Shown one piece after another: positions 44,868-53,438 of a stretch of DNA of 64,000 nt. Source of the stretch: Phyllobacterium zundukense (lineage in GTDB: Bacteria; Pseudomonadota; Alphaproteobacteria; Rhizobiales; Rhizobiaceae); contig NZ_CP104969.1 of the NCBI RefSeq assembly GCF_025452195.1, positions 80,001 through 144,000 on the forward strand, written 5' to 3'. The translations under genes were made by a program, and so were the position numbers. Every line of letters begins with the position of its first letter. The stretch's first letter is position 1. Below the pieces are notes generated by a model. That model was not told the origin of the DNA, ran no database searches, and saw nothing but the letters and a program-made list of their open reading frames with translations.

Positions 44868-47710
44868 TGGCAGCCCCGGCACCGGATCAAACCGTCATGT
44901 CGCTTGAAAATCACTGCCGCGAAAGGCTTGCCGCCTTTCGCGCGCGGCTGACCGACGAACCGCGCTATAATCCTGTCGCGCAGCTCTCCTTCGAGCTGTC
45001 GCGTGATCTCGAGGCAGGCACGCTTAGCAGACACGATTTGGCTGGCCTCATCCATTCTCTCGGCAAGGCCAGCTTTCAGGCCCGCGCCCGTGCACTCGCC
45101 GGTTACGTTGGTCCGCTCGATATGGATGAGAATCGCAAGCGTCTGACGTCCGCCATCGAATCCCTGCTCGGCGATGACGGCACATTCGAGGAGGATCTTG
45201 CCGCCCTTCGTCGTTGCCAGCTTGGCTTGGTGTTCACAGCACATCCAACCTTTCTCCTGTCGCGCCGCCAGCGCAACATGCTGGCCCGGCTCGCCAATGG
45301 CGAAATCGTAGAAGACGATGAAACAGGTTTGGGTCCTGATCGCCCGATTACGCTGAATGATGAGCATGAAGCGGTGGTTATGGCGATCGATAGAGTCAGC
45401 GACGCGATCGCCGAGTTTTCGAGATTGTCGATTGAGATCCTGCGCCAGCGCCATGGAGATAGGTGGCGGGAGGCGCAGATTGGTTTTGTCGGTGTTGGTA
45501 CCTGGGTGGGCTACGATCTGGATGGACGCACCGACATAGCCTGGATCGACATGTTTCGCTTCAGGCTTGCTGAAAAATCGCGGCAGATCCGTCGCTATGA
45601 AGCTTCAATCACCCGGATACTCGCAAAGCCCGGATGCGGATCGGCGATCGGAAACAAGCTCGGACAGATGGCCCTGAAACTCGAGCGGCTCCACGCGTGG
45701 AGCGATCTTGTGCTTGAGGCTTTTTCGCAAATGCCGCTTGATCCGTCAGCCCTTGAGGCCGCTTCGGAGATATTGACGACAGATCATCCCGACCGGATCG
45801 TCAGCATCGATCCCTTGCTCTCCATCCTGGACGCGGCCGTTGCGGATACCCCCGACGAGATTGCCCTGGACCTGCTTATTCTGCGCAGCGAGATGGCAGC
45901 GCTCAGCTTTGGCGTGGGTGAAGTTCACCTGCGTATCAATGCGACACAGCTTCACAACGCCATCATGCAGTATCTGGACCTTGATTCCGGAGAACAGATC
46001 GGCAGCCGATCCATTCTCGAAATGCTTGGCGAACTCATCCGCGATGCCGATAAGTACCAGGTCAACTTCGCCTCCCTCGATATCGAGCAAAAAACTGCGC
46101 TACGTCAGTTCCTGCTTGCCGCCCAGATTCTCAAGCACGTCGATAGCGATTCCTCCATTCGCCTGTTGATTGCCGAATGCGAAAACCCGGCAACTGTTCT
46201 TGCCGCAATGTGCTTCGCCCGGCTGTTCGGCGTCGATCACAAGCTCGATATATCGCCGCTGTTCGAAACACCCACAGCGCTGGAGAACGCAGCCCGCTTC
46301 TTCGACGTGCTTTTTACCATTCCTGAATACCGGGACATCGTGCGTGCTCGCGGTCGCATAGCAATACAAACCGGCTTTTCCGATTCCGGTCGTTTCATGG
46401 GTCAAATTCCGGCGGCTCTCGCCATTGAACGCGTCCAGGGGCAACTGGCGCGTGCATGTATTCGTCACGAACTCACTGATGTCGAAGTCCTCATTTTCAA
46501 CACGCATGGCGAATCTGCAGGCCGCGGCGCCCACCAGCGCTCATTCGTGGACCGGGCCTTCTACGTGCTTAGCCCATGGATCCGCCACCAATACCGCGAT
46601 GCCGGCATTACTCTGAAACATGAGGTGAGTTTTCAAGGCGGCGACGGATATCTCTATTTCGAGACGCCGGAGCTGGCTCTTGCCACGTTGACGAGACTTG
46701 TCGAATGTGAGGTGCCGACACGTGGCGCGCCAGAAGATGACCTGCTCTACGCCAAGACGAGCTTTTCCTTCGACTTTTATCGGCATATTGCGAATTTTCA
46801 TGACCATCTTCTGAATGACCGGGCCTATCACAGAACGCTAGGGTCGTTTCCGCAAGGGCTTCTCAACGAGACCGGTTCGCGCAAATCGCGCCGGCAGTTC
46901 GATGTCGCCGGCGCCGAAGTCCATCAGGTCAGGAAAATCCGCGCGATCCCCCATAATGCCATCCTGCAGCAACTCGGCTACCCGCTGACTGTGGTCTCCG
47001 GTTTCGGAAGTGCCGTGCGCGGTGATGAGGATCGCTTCGTGGAAGTTTATAAGGGATCGGATCGCCTGCGCCGGCTTACATCTCACGTTTTTGCCACGAA
47101 ACAGAAGTCGAGCATCAAGGCGCTTGCCGCTTTCGCAACCGTTTACGACCCCGCATTCTGGTCGTCGCGACCCTATGCCGGCGCCGAGCCGCATCTCGCC
47201 GCACCTTGTCTTTCGATAACACAGCTCCTTGAAGGCGATGAAAGGGCGACGGCCATAAGCGCGCTAGCGGTCAAGCTGAGGATCGATGCCATCTGGCTTC
47301 ATCGCATCCTGGATGCGGTCGAACTACCCGCGGGCAAGCCACGGGAGTCAGAACATGAGCGCAGCGATATGCTGCAGGCCATACGCCTGGCACTGTTGCA
47401 GCACATCTTTCTCATGGCCGCGCGCGTTCCGCGATTTTCGACGCGCAACGATATTTCTCGCGACGACATCATGGAACTGATCTTCAGCCTGCGCATACCC
47501 GAAGCAGTCGAATTGCTCCGCGGAGCGTATCCCGGGGACCCCGTCGATATGAAGAAATATCACCTTAGCGAGCCATTCACCTATCCGGGAGAACGTCCCT
47601 CGAACTATGCCGATCTCAGCGCCCGGTTGATCGACCCGATTGCCGATACCTACACCGCCATTCTTGAAGCCGGCACAGCGGTGGCTCTTGATTTCGGCGC
47701 TCATGGCTAA
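44867..47710 (+). CDS. ppc: Phosphoenolpyruvate carboxylase, serine-cycle type
   Basis: This enzyme (947 aa) carboxylates PEP to oxaloacetate. Expected active-site regions are present: VFTAHPT with the catalytic His near residue 127, VGYDLDGRTDI, and GFSDSGRFMGQIPAALAIE near 505. The mobile loop that reads FHGRGGTVGRGG in ordinary enzymes is FNTHGESAGRGAH here (about residue 545), and the C-terminus is DFGAHG instead of the common NTG. These changes and coupling to mtkAB suggest a distinct methylotroph-like clade, possibly with altered allostery. The ATG overlaps the mtkB stop; a TTG one codon earlier is possible. Confidence 0.88.
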   Translation: MAAPAPDQTVMSLENHCRERLAAFRARLTDEPRYNPVAQLSFELSRDLEAGTLSRHDLAGLIHSLGKASFQARARALAGYVGPLDMDENRKRLTSAIESLLGDDGTFEEDLAALRRCQLGLVFTAHPTFLLSRRQRNMLARLANGEIVEDDETGLGPDRPITLNDEHEAVVMAIDRVSDAIAEFSRLSIEILRQRHGDRWREAQIGFVGVGTWVGYDLDGRTDIAWIDMFRFRLAEKSRQIRRYEASITRILAKPGCGSAIGNKLGQMALKLERLHAWSDLVLEAFSQMPLDPSALEAASEILTTDHPDRIVSIDPLLSILDAAVADTPDEIALDLLILRSEMAALSFGVGEVHLRINATQLHNAIMQYLDLDSGEQIGSRSILEMLGELIRDADKYQVNFASLDIEQKTALRQFLLAAQILKHVDSDSSIRLLIAECENPATVLAAMCFARLFGVDHKLDISPLFETPTALENAARFFDVLFTIPEYRDIVRARGRIAIQTGFSDSGRFMGQIPAALAIERVQGQLARACIRHELTDVEVLIFNTHGESAGRGAHQRSFVDRAFYVLSPWIRHQYRDAGITLKHEVSFQGGDGYLYFETPELALATLTRLVECEVPTRGAPEDDLLYAKTSFSFDFYRHIANFHDHLLNDRAYHRTLGSFPQGLLNETGSRKSRRQFDVAGAEVHQVRKIRAIPHNAILQQLGYPLTVVSGFGSAVRGDEDRFVEVYKGSDRLRRLTSHVFATKQKSSIKALAAFATVYDPAFWSSRPYAGAEPHLAAPCLSITQLLEGDERATAISALAVKLRIDAIWLHRILDAVELPAGKPRESEHERSDMLQAIRLALLQHIFLMAARVPRFSTRNDISRDDIMELIFSLRIPEAVELLRGAYPGDPVDMKKYHLSEPFTYPGERPSNYADLSARLIDPIADTYTAILEAGTAVALDFGAHG

Positions 47711-47757
47711 CGTAAATGGTTGCAAAAACTCGCAAAATGACTTCAATGAATTAAATA

Positions 47758-47774
47758 TGGTATTATACATTCCA
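47758..47774. promoter_or_regulatory. Oxalate-regulon operator upstream of the GntR gene
   Basis: TGGTATTATACATTCCA fits TGGnAT-N5-ATnCCA and lies 24 bases before the GntR start codon, where it would block initiation. This suggests autoregulation and identifies the GntR protein as the likely binder of all seven sites. Confidence 0.7.
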
Positions 47775-47797
47775 AATATAAATGGAGATGATCCGAC

Positions 47798-48533
47798 GTG
47801 AGCCCGAGAACCCACATGCGTTGGCCGCTGGCCGATGACGTCACCCCGGACCTCGTCCTCGAGCCTTTTGCGGCCGAGCCGAACTTCAAAACGCGAATCT
47901 ATGCGACGTTGAAGCAGGCCATCGCCAATATGGACATCTATGCGACGTCCGAAGACACCTGGCTCGACGAACGGCAATTGGCCGATCGGCTTGGTGTCAG
48001 CCGTACGCCCATCCGCGAAGCGATCGCGATGCTGGAGCAACAGGGGTTTGTGAAATCCATTCCTCGCCGCGGTATCATGGTGTTGCGCAAGACAAAGCGC
48101 GAAGTGATCGAAATGATCCAGGTCTGGGCTGCCTTGGAAGCCATGGCCGCCCGCCTCGTCTCGCTCAATGCCAGCGGCAAGGATATTGCACGCCTGAGGA
48201 CGCTCTTCGAAAAGTTCCATGACGGCCACAAGCCGGCCGATTATCTGGGCGAATATTCCGAAGCCAATTTGCAGTTTCACCAGACCCTGATCCAGATGAC
48301 GGATCTCGAAAATTCTCCGGGAAACGACCGAGAATATTCTCCTCCACGTTCGAGGCATCCGGAAGATTACCATCGGACGCGACGACCGCGCATCCCAGTC
48401 GATCAAGGATCATCTGGCGATCATTGCGGCTTTGGAAAAGCGCGATACCGAGACGGCCGAAAAGCTCTGCCGCGATCACACGCTCGGCCTTGCCGCCTAC
48501 GTAGAGAAGCATAGCGAAGGTATTTTCGACTGA
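47798..48533 (+). pseudogene. GntR/FCD regulator with a frameshift, presumed oxalate-regulon regulator
   Basis: The first 168 codons encode a normal winged helix (ERQLADRLGVSRTPIREAI) and the beginning of an FCD domain (LQFHQTLIQMTD). Near 48300 the frame is lost. The +1 frame from 48303 continues exactly as expected, with ISKILRETTENILLHVRGIR, then KITIGRDDRASQSIKDHLAI and a stop at 48533, giving a total near 244 residues. The unshifted frame runs on as nonsense, rich in Arg and Pro, to 48514. A one-base insertion or two-base loss explains it; a sequencing error is possible. The start is GTG with GGAGATG upstream. DNA binding might survive, effector sensing should not. Confidence 0.8.
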
Positions 48534-48615
48534 GAAACCTGACCGCTCGCCGCGCTTGACGTAGCGAGCGCCGTGGACCTCTCACTCCTTCCATCCCACA
48601 TCCGGAGATACGGCA

Positions 48616-49617
48616 ATGATCGGCCTTCCCGAAAGTATGACTGCGATCGCCATCAGCGAACCGGGCGGTCCTGATGTGCTCAAAGCGGAACAGCGCCCTG
48701 TTCCTGCCCCTGCGGAAAACGAAATCCTCATTCGTGTTGCCGCCGCCGGTGTCAACCGCCCCGATGTGTTTCAGCGCGCGGGTAGCTATCCGCCGCCGAA
48801 AGGCTCCTCGGACCTGCCCGGTCTCGAAGTTGCGGGCGAAGTGGCGGCCGTGGGAGCCGGTGTGTCACGATGGAAAGCGGGAAACAAGGTCTGCGCCCTG
48901 ACACCGGGTGGCGGTTACGCCGAATACGTAGCTGTCGACAGCTTGAGTGCGCTCCCGATCCCTGACGGGCTTTCGTTTGTTGAAGCCGCAGCCATACCGG
49001 AAACCTTCTTTACCGTTTGGCACAACGTCTTCGAGCTTGGCGCCTTGAAGCAGGGTGAAACCCTTTTGATCCATGGCGGCGCATCGGGCATAGGAACGAC
49101 TGCGATCATGCTTGCCAAGGCATTCGGTGCGACAGTGATCGTAACCGCAGGGACGGACGAAAAATGCGCCGCTTGCCGCGAACTCGGTGCCGATGCGGCA
49201 ATCAATTACCGCACGGCGGATTGGCTGGCAGAGGTCAGGGACGTGACCGGACGGCAAGGTGCCGACGTCATCCTCGACATGGTCGGCGGTCCCTATATCG
49301 AGAAAAACTACCAGGCGGCGGCGATCGGCGGACGCATCGTCAATATCGCATTTCTGCAAGGCTCGCGCGCCGATGTCGACTTTATGCGCCTGATGATGAA
49401 GCGCCTGACGCACACCGGCTCAACGCTACGCGCGCAGTCTCTCGAGGCAAAGGCGCGGATCGCCGCCGAGCTTGAAGCCAATGTCTGGCCGCTCCTCGCC
49501 GAGGGGAAATGCCGGCCGCTTATCCACGCGTGCTTTCCATTTACCGAGGCAAGCCAGGCCCACACATTGATGGAGGCCAATACCAATATCGGCAAGATTG
49601 TGCTGACCGTTGAATAA
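48616..49617 (+). CDS. NAD(P)H:quinone oxidoreductase, MDR family
   Basis: This zinc-free medium-chain reductase (333 aa) is of the quinone oxidoreductase/PIG3 type. The GroES-like half (residues 1-130) includes AAAGVNRPDVFQRAGSYPPP, and the Rossmann half has LIHGGASGIGTTAIMLAKAF near residue 150 and GGRIVNIAFLQGSRADVDF. It probably reduces quinones or alpha,beta-unsaturated carbonyls with NADPH. It follows the GntR gene on the same strand with a GGAG site, but has no operator and no evident oxalate link. Confidence 0.87.
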   Translation: MIGLPESMTAIAISEPGGPDVLKAEQRPVPAPAENEILIRVAAAGVNRPDVFQRAGSYPPPKGSSDLPGLEVAGEVAAVGAGVSRWKAGNKVCALTPGGGYAEYVAVDSLSALPIPDGLSFVEAAAIPETFFTVWHNVFELGALKQGETLLIHGGASGIGTTAIMLAKAFGATVIVTAGTDEKCAACRELGADAAINYRTADWLAEVRDVTGRQGADVILDMVGGPYIEKNYQAAAIGGRIVNIAFLQGSRADVDFMRLMMKRLTHTGSTLRAQSLEAKARIAAELEANVWPLLAEGKCRPLIHACFPFTEASQAHTLMEANTNIGKIVLTVE

Positions 49618-49635
49618 AACCGATGATTCTTAAAA

Positions 49636-49700
49636 GCCGGACAGTTTTTACGCAAGATGGCGTGATTCCTGCGCAAGACTGGCCGATTCCTATGCAAGAA
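49636..49700. repeat. Three imperfect 22-base direct repeats
   Basis: GTTTTTACGCAAGATGGC, GTGATTCCTGCGCAAGACTGGC and CGATTCCTATGCAAGAAATG follow each other directly after the quinone reductase gene. They may be remnants of coding DNA or a small tandem repeat. No frame through them is convincing. Confidence 0.4.
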
Positions 49701-49748
49701 ATGCCCGAGACCCATATGGTTTTTGCAATCGCAGGTTTAAATTTTGGT

Positions 49749-49775
49749 GTAGCGACGCGAAAATCGCGTCACTAC
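49749..49775. repeat. Short palindromic repeat, copy 2
   Basis: This is a 27-base near-palindrome, GACGCGAAAATCGCGTC in its core, matching the element at 21574-21599 with two differences. It lies between the convergent quinone reductase and guanine deaminase genes and might work as a transcription stop there, although T-runs are missing. Confidence 0.75.
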
Positions 49776-49786
49776 ATGTGACCGGG

Positions 49787-51142
49787 TTAAGCCGGCTGCA
49801 ATTCAGGCAGCGATCGGGCGCCATGAGAAGCAGCAGCTTTATCGAGCCCGCTCTTCATTGGCTTGCCGGCGACGTAAACCTCTGAAACAGAACGATCATC
49901 GCCCATGGTCTGGAGGATGAACAGCTCCTCCGCCAAGGTCGTTGCAGTCCTCATGCGCAATTCCATCGCCGGCTTGGCACGGCTGTCGAGAATGGTGATA
50001 TCTGCATCTGCCCCCGCACGCAGCGAACCGATGCGATCCTCAAGACCTAGTGCTCGCGCATTGCCAAGCGTCATCATGTAGTAGGAAGCGAAGGGCGAGA
50101 GGCTCTGTCCCTGTACATGCAAGACCTTGTAGGCCTCGCTCATCGTCTCCAGCATGGAGAAGCTGGTCCCGCCACCGACATCGGTCGCGACGGACGTGCG
50201 TGCGCCGCGCTCTTTGAACCGACCTTTGTCAAACAAGCCGCTACCGAGGAACAGATTGGAGGTCGGGCAGAAAACCGCAACCGACCTTGTCTCGGCGAGC
50301 GCCGAAATTTCCCGGTCCGAAAGGAAGATGCAGTGGCCAAGTAGGGTTTTTGACCCGAGCAAATCATAGTTCGCATAGATGTCGGTATAGTCCTTCGCCG
50401 AAGGATAGAGCGACCTTGCATAGGCAATTTCGTCTTTGTTTTCAGATAGATGCGTTTGGACATAACATTCCGGATGCTCGCGCACCAAAGCGCGGCTCAT
50501 GTCCATTTGCTCGGGTGTCGAGGTGATGGCGAAGCGCGGACTGATCGCATAATGCGCGCGTCCGCGGCCATGCCACTTGGCGATAAGAGCCTTGGTTTCG
50601 TCATAGCCTGTCTGTGGCGTATCGCGCAGCGCGTCGGGAGCGTTGCGATCCATCATCACCTTGCCGCCGATCATCAGCATGTTGCGCTTCTCAGCGGCAG
50701 CAAAGTAGGCGTCAACGCTTGTCCGATGTACCGAGCAATAGGCGGCGGCTGTTGTCGTGCCGTTGCGCAATAGTTCATCCATGAAGCGGCCAGCGATGAA
50801 ATCGGCATGCGCGGAGGACGCGAATTTCTGCTCTTCTACAAAGATGTAAGTGTTCAGCCATTCCAAGAGCTGCGCGCCATAGGAGGCGATCGCCTGCGTC
50901 TGCGGAAAGTGTAAATGGGTGTCGATAAAGCCGGGCAGAATCAAATGAGGATGGTGATCGACGATCTGCGCCTGCGGTCCCGCAACCGACACCAAAGCCG
51001 CGTATTCTCCGGTTTCGACAATCTTGCCATTGTCGACCAGCACCGCGCCATCTTCGAAATAGCTATAGGCTGACTGATCGTCGATGCTCTTCGGCTCGTC
51101 GACGAAAGTCAGCACGCGGCCGCGCAGAAGCAATTTGCTCAT
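49787..51142 (-). CDS. guaD: Guanine deaminase
   Basis: This amidohydrolase (451 aa) converts guanine to xanthine and ammonia. Metal-ligand HxH is in LPGFIDTHLHFPQTQAIASY (about residue 70), with QTHLSENKDEI, LGHCIFLS and the Asp in VATDVGGGTSFSM. LLEWLNTYIFVEE is typical of guanine deaminase. The start overlaps the puuD stop as ATGA, so both are in one operon, placing guanine entry beside urate oxidation. Length fits E. coli GuaD (439 aa). Confidence 0.93.
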   Translation of the reverse strand: MSKLLLRGRVLTFVDEPKSIDDQSAYSYFEDGAVLVDNGKIVETGEYAALVSVAGPQAQIVDHHPHLILPGFIDTHLHFPQTQAIASYGAQLLEWLNTYIFVEEQKFASSAHADFIAGRFMDELLRNGTTTAAAYCSVHRTSVDAYFAAAEKRNMLMIGGKVMMDRNAPDALRDTPQTGYDETKALIAKWHGRGRAHYAISPRFAITSTPEQMDMSRALVREHPECYVQTHLSENKDEIAYARSLYPSAKDYTDIYANYDLLGSKTLLGHCIFLSDREISALAETRSVAVFCPTSNLFLGSGLFDKGRFKERGARTSVATDVGGGTSFSMLETMSEAYKVLHVQGQSLSPFASYYMMTLGNARALGLEDRIGSLRAGADADITILDSRAKPAMELRMRTATTLAEELFILQTMGDDRSVSEVYVAGKPMKSGLDKAAASHGARSLPELQPA

Positions 51143-52380
51143 TGGACTGTTCCTCCCTGAACTGTGGTCTCATACCAGCTGGTGAGCAGGCGGCGCTCGT
51201 CATCAGTTATGCCGCTGACATTGGCCGGTGGCATCGCATGTGAGCGCCCGGCCTGCAGGTAGATCTCGCGGGCATGTCCCGCGATCTCGCTGTCGGTTTC
51301 AAGCACGACACCCTTGGGCGGGACGATGATGCCCTCCCAGCCAGGTTCCTTGGCGTGGCACATTGAGCACCGTCCGAGGATTGTGTCCTTCACCTTGGGG
51401 AAGGCTTCGGCGGAAATAAACGGCTGCTGGACAGCAGAAATCCTCTCCCCGGCACCTTCACCAGACAGGATCTTCGGCACCGTCGACAGCCACATGATGA
51501 TAACGAAAAGGATCGCGGTAACCAGCCACGTCCATGTCGGTTCCCCCTTGCGCGCGTGGCGGGTGTTGAACCAATGGCGGATCGTGACGCCCATCAGGAA
51601 CACCAGCGAGGCAATGATCCAGTTGTACTTGGTGCCGAATGCCAGCGGATAGTGGTTGGACAACATCAGGAACAGCACTGGCAGGGTCAAATAATTGTTG
51701 TGAGTGGAGCGCTGCTTGGCCTGCTTGCCCAGCTTGGGATCTGGAAGCTTCCCTGCGATCAGGTCGGCAACGACCTTCTTCTGGTTCGGGATGATGATCA
51801 TGAACACGTTGGCAGACATGATGGTCGCCGTGAACGCGCCAAGATGCAGAAACGCCGCACGCCCAGTGAAAAGCTGCGTATAGCCCCATGCCATTCCCAC
51901 CAGCACGAAATAGAGCAGGACCATCAATTGCGTGTCGTTTCTGCCAAGCGGCGACTTGCAGATCGTGTCATAGACGATCCAGCCGCCAAAAATCGATGCG
52001 AGCGAAATCGCGATAGCCACTGGCCGCGATACGTCGAGTACATGCGGATCGATCAGGTACAGATCAGCGCCTGCATAGTAGACGATGCAGAGCAGGGCGA
52101 AGCCAGAAAGCCACGTCGCATAGGATTCCCATTTGAACCATGTCAAATGTTCGGGCATCTGCTCGGGCGCCACCAGATATTTCTGGATGTGATAAAAACC
52201 GCCGCCGTGGACTTGCCACTCCTCACCATGCGCGCCGGCTGGAAGGCCAGGACGCTGGCGCAAACCAAGGTCGAGCGCCACGAAATAGAAGGACGAGCCG
52301 ATCCAGGCAATGCCGGTGATCACATGTAACCAGCGAACAGCGAAGTTCATCCAGTCCCAGGCAATAGCGTATTCGTACAT
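51139..52380 (-). CDS. puuD: Membrane urate hydroxylase PuuD with cytochrome c domain
   Basis: This inner-membrane protein (413 aa) has about eight to nine hydrophobic helices in residues 1-320 and a C-terminal cytochrome c domain with the haem motif CSMCH near residue 340. PuuD was described in Agrobacterium as an oxidase that converts urate to 5-hydroxyisourate, feeding electrons to the respiratory chain instead of making peroxide. AIAWDWMNFAVRWLHVITG at the N-terminus is typical. The start MYEYAIAW follows GGGAGAGCC; 12 upstream codons are open but unsupported. It heads the puuD-guaD operon, divergent from a LysR gene. Confidence 0.93.
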   Translation of the reverse strand: MYEYAIAWDWMNFAVRWLHVITGIAWIGSSFYFVALDLGLRQRPGLPAGAHGEEWQVHGGGFYHIQKYLVAPEQMPEHLTWFKWESYATWLSGFALLCIVYYAGADLYLIDPHVLDVSRPVAIAISLASIFGGWIVYDTICKSPLGRNDTQLMVLLYFVLVGMAWGYTQLFTGRAAFLHLGAFTATIMSANVFMIIIPNQKKVVADLIAGKLPDPKLGKQAKQRSTHNNYLTLPVLFLMLSNHYPLAFGTKYNWIIASLVFLMGVTIRHWFNTRHARKGEPTWTWLVTAILFVIIMWLSTVPKILSGEGAGERISAVQQPFISAEAFPKVKDTILGRCSMCHAKEPGWEGIIVPPKGVVLETDSEIAGHAREIYLQAGRSHAMPPANVSGITDDERRLLTSWYETTVQGGTVQ

Positions 52381-52514
52381 CCGGCTCTCCCTTGTATCGC
52401 AGGGAGTATGTGCCAAAGCCTATGCTCATGTGAAACACCGTAATGCGCCCATCTCTTTCAAAAAAATCTTTAAAATGCTAGATCATCAGACAGTGTAAGG
52501 CTTCGGGCGAAACA

Positions 52515-53429
52515 ATGTCGTACCTTGATAACCTTCGTGTTTTTGTTCGAGTCGTCGAACTTGGAAACCTCTCTGCCGCCGGGCGCGACCAGCGTGCTTC
52601 TCCGGCTGTTGCCAGCAATCGGATCAAGGAACTCGAGCGTCATCTTGGTGTGCGTCTCTTCAATCGCACGACGCGCAAACTAACGCCGACCGAGCACGGC
52701 CGCGTATTCTACGAAGGCGCAGTCAAGATTATCGAGGCAATCAATGAGGCCGAAGCGGCGATTGCCGATCTGTCGAAAAAGCCCAAAGGTGCAATCCGGA
52801 TCACCGCACCCCTTGGCATTGGCCGGCGCCTGATCGCATCCGGCATTCCGGAGTTTCACGACAAGTACCCGGATATCGAGGTGCGGCTGCGATTGTCAGA
52901 TCACAACGTCGATATCATGAGCGAGGGTGTCGATGTTGCCTTCAAGCTCGGCATACTCGAGGACTCCAATTTGCGCATGCGCGGCATCATGAATTGCGAA
53001 AGGGTAATCTGCGCGTCGCCTGATTATCTGGAAAGGCGCGGTACACCCTTAACGCCCGACGATCTGATAGCCGAACATCACGATTGCCTGCTGCTACGTT
53101 ATCCGGGTTCCAAGGAATATTTCTGGACGCTGCAGATGCCGGAAGGTACGCGCAAGCTGGAAGTCAGCGGTCCTTATGATTCCGATGATGGCGATGTACT
53201 GACACAATGGGCGCTCGAGGGTCGCGGCATCATCAACAAACCGTTGTTTGAAGTGAAAAGCCATTTGAATGACGGAACGCTGAAAGCGATCCTCGAAGAC
53301 ACGCCGCCAGCCAGTATTCAGCTCGCCGCAATCTACCCGCACAAGCGGTTTCAGGATCCGAAGGTCCGGCTTATGATCGACTTTATGACCGAGCGCTGTC
53401 AGCGCCTGGTCAGTGCAATGTTGGAATAA
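52515..53429 (+). CDS. LysR-family regulator, probably of purine catabolism
   Basis: This LysR protein (304 aa) has its N-terminal helix-turn-helix at residues 1-60 (YLDNLRVFVRVVELGNLSAA, RLFNRTTRKLTPTEHG) and an effector domain similar to the group typified by DsdC/AaeR-like regulators. It is divergent from puuD with 134 bases between starts and convergent with xdhC, so purine genes on both sides are candidate targets. No effector can be named. Confidence 0.87.
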   Translation: MSYLDNLRVFVRVVELGNLSAAGRDQRASPAVASNRIKELERHLGVRLFNRTTRKLTPTEHGRVFYEGAVKIIEAINEAEAAIADLSKKPKGAIRITAPLGIGRRLIASGIPEFHDKYPDIEVRLRLSDHNVDIMSEGVDVAFKLGILEDSNLRMRGIMNCERVICASPDYLERRGTPLTPDDLIAEHHDCLLLRYPGSKEYFWTLQMPEGTRKLEVSGPYDSDDGDVLTQWALEGRGIINKPLFEVKSHLNDGTLKAILEDTPPASIQLAAIYPHKRFQDPKVRLMIDFMTERCQRLVSAMLE

Positions 53430-53438
53430 GAGCTCACC

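Noticed and set aside
49636..49700. Degraded transposase or AraC gene fragment
   Set aside because: The repeated ACGCAAGA blocks give no translation with family motifs; kept only as an imperfect repeat.
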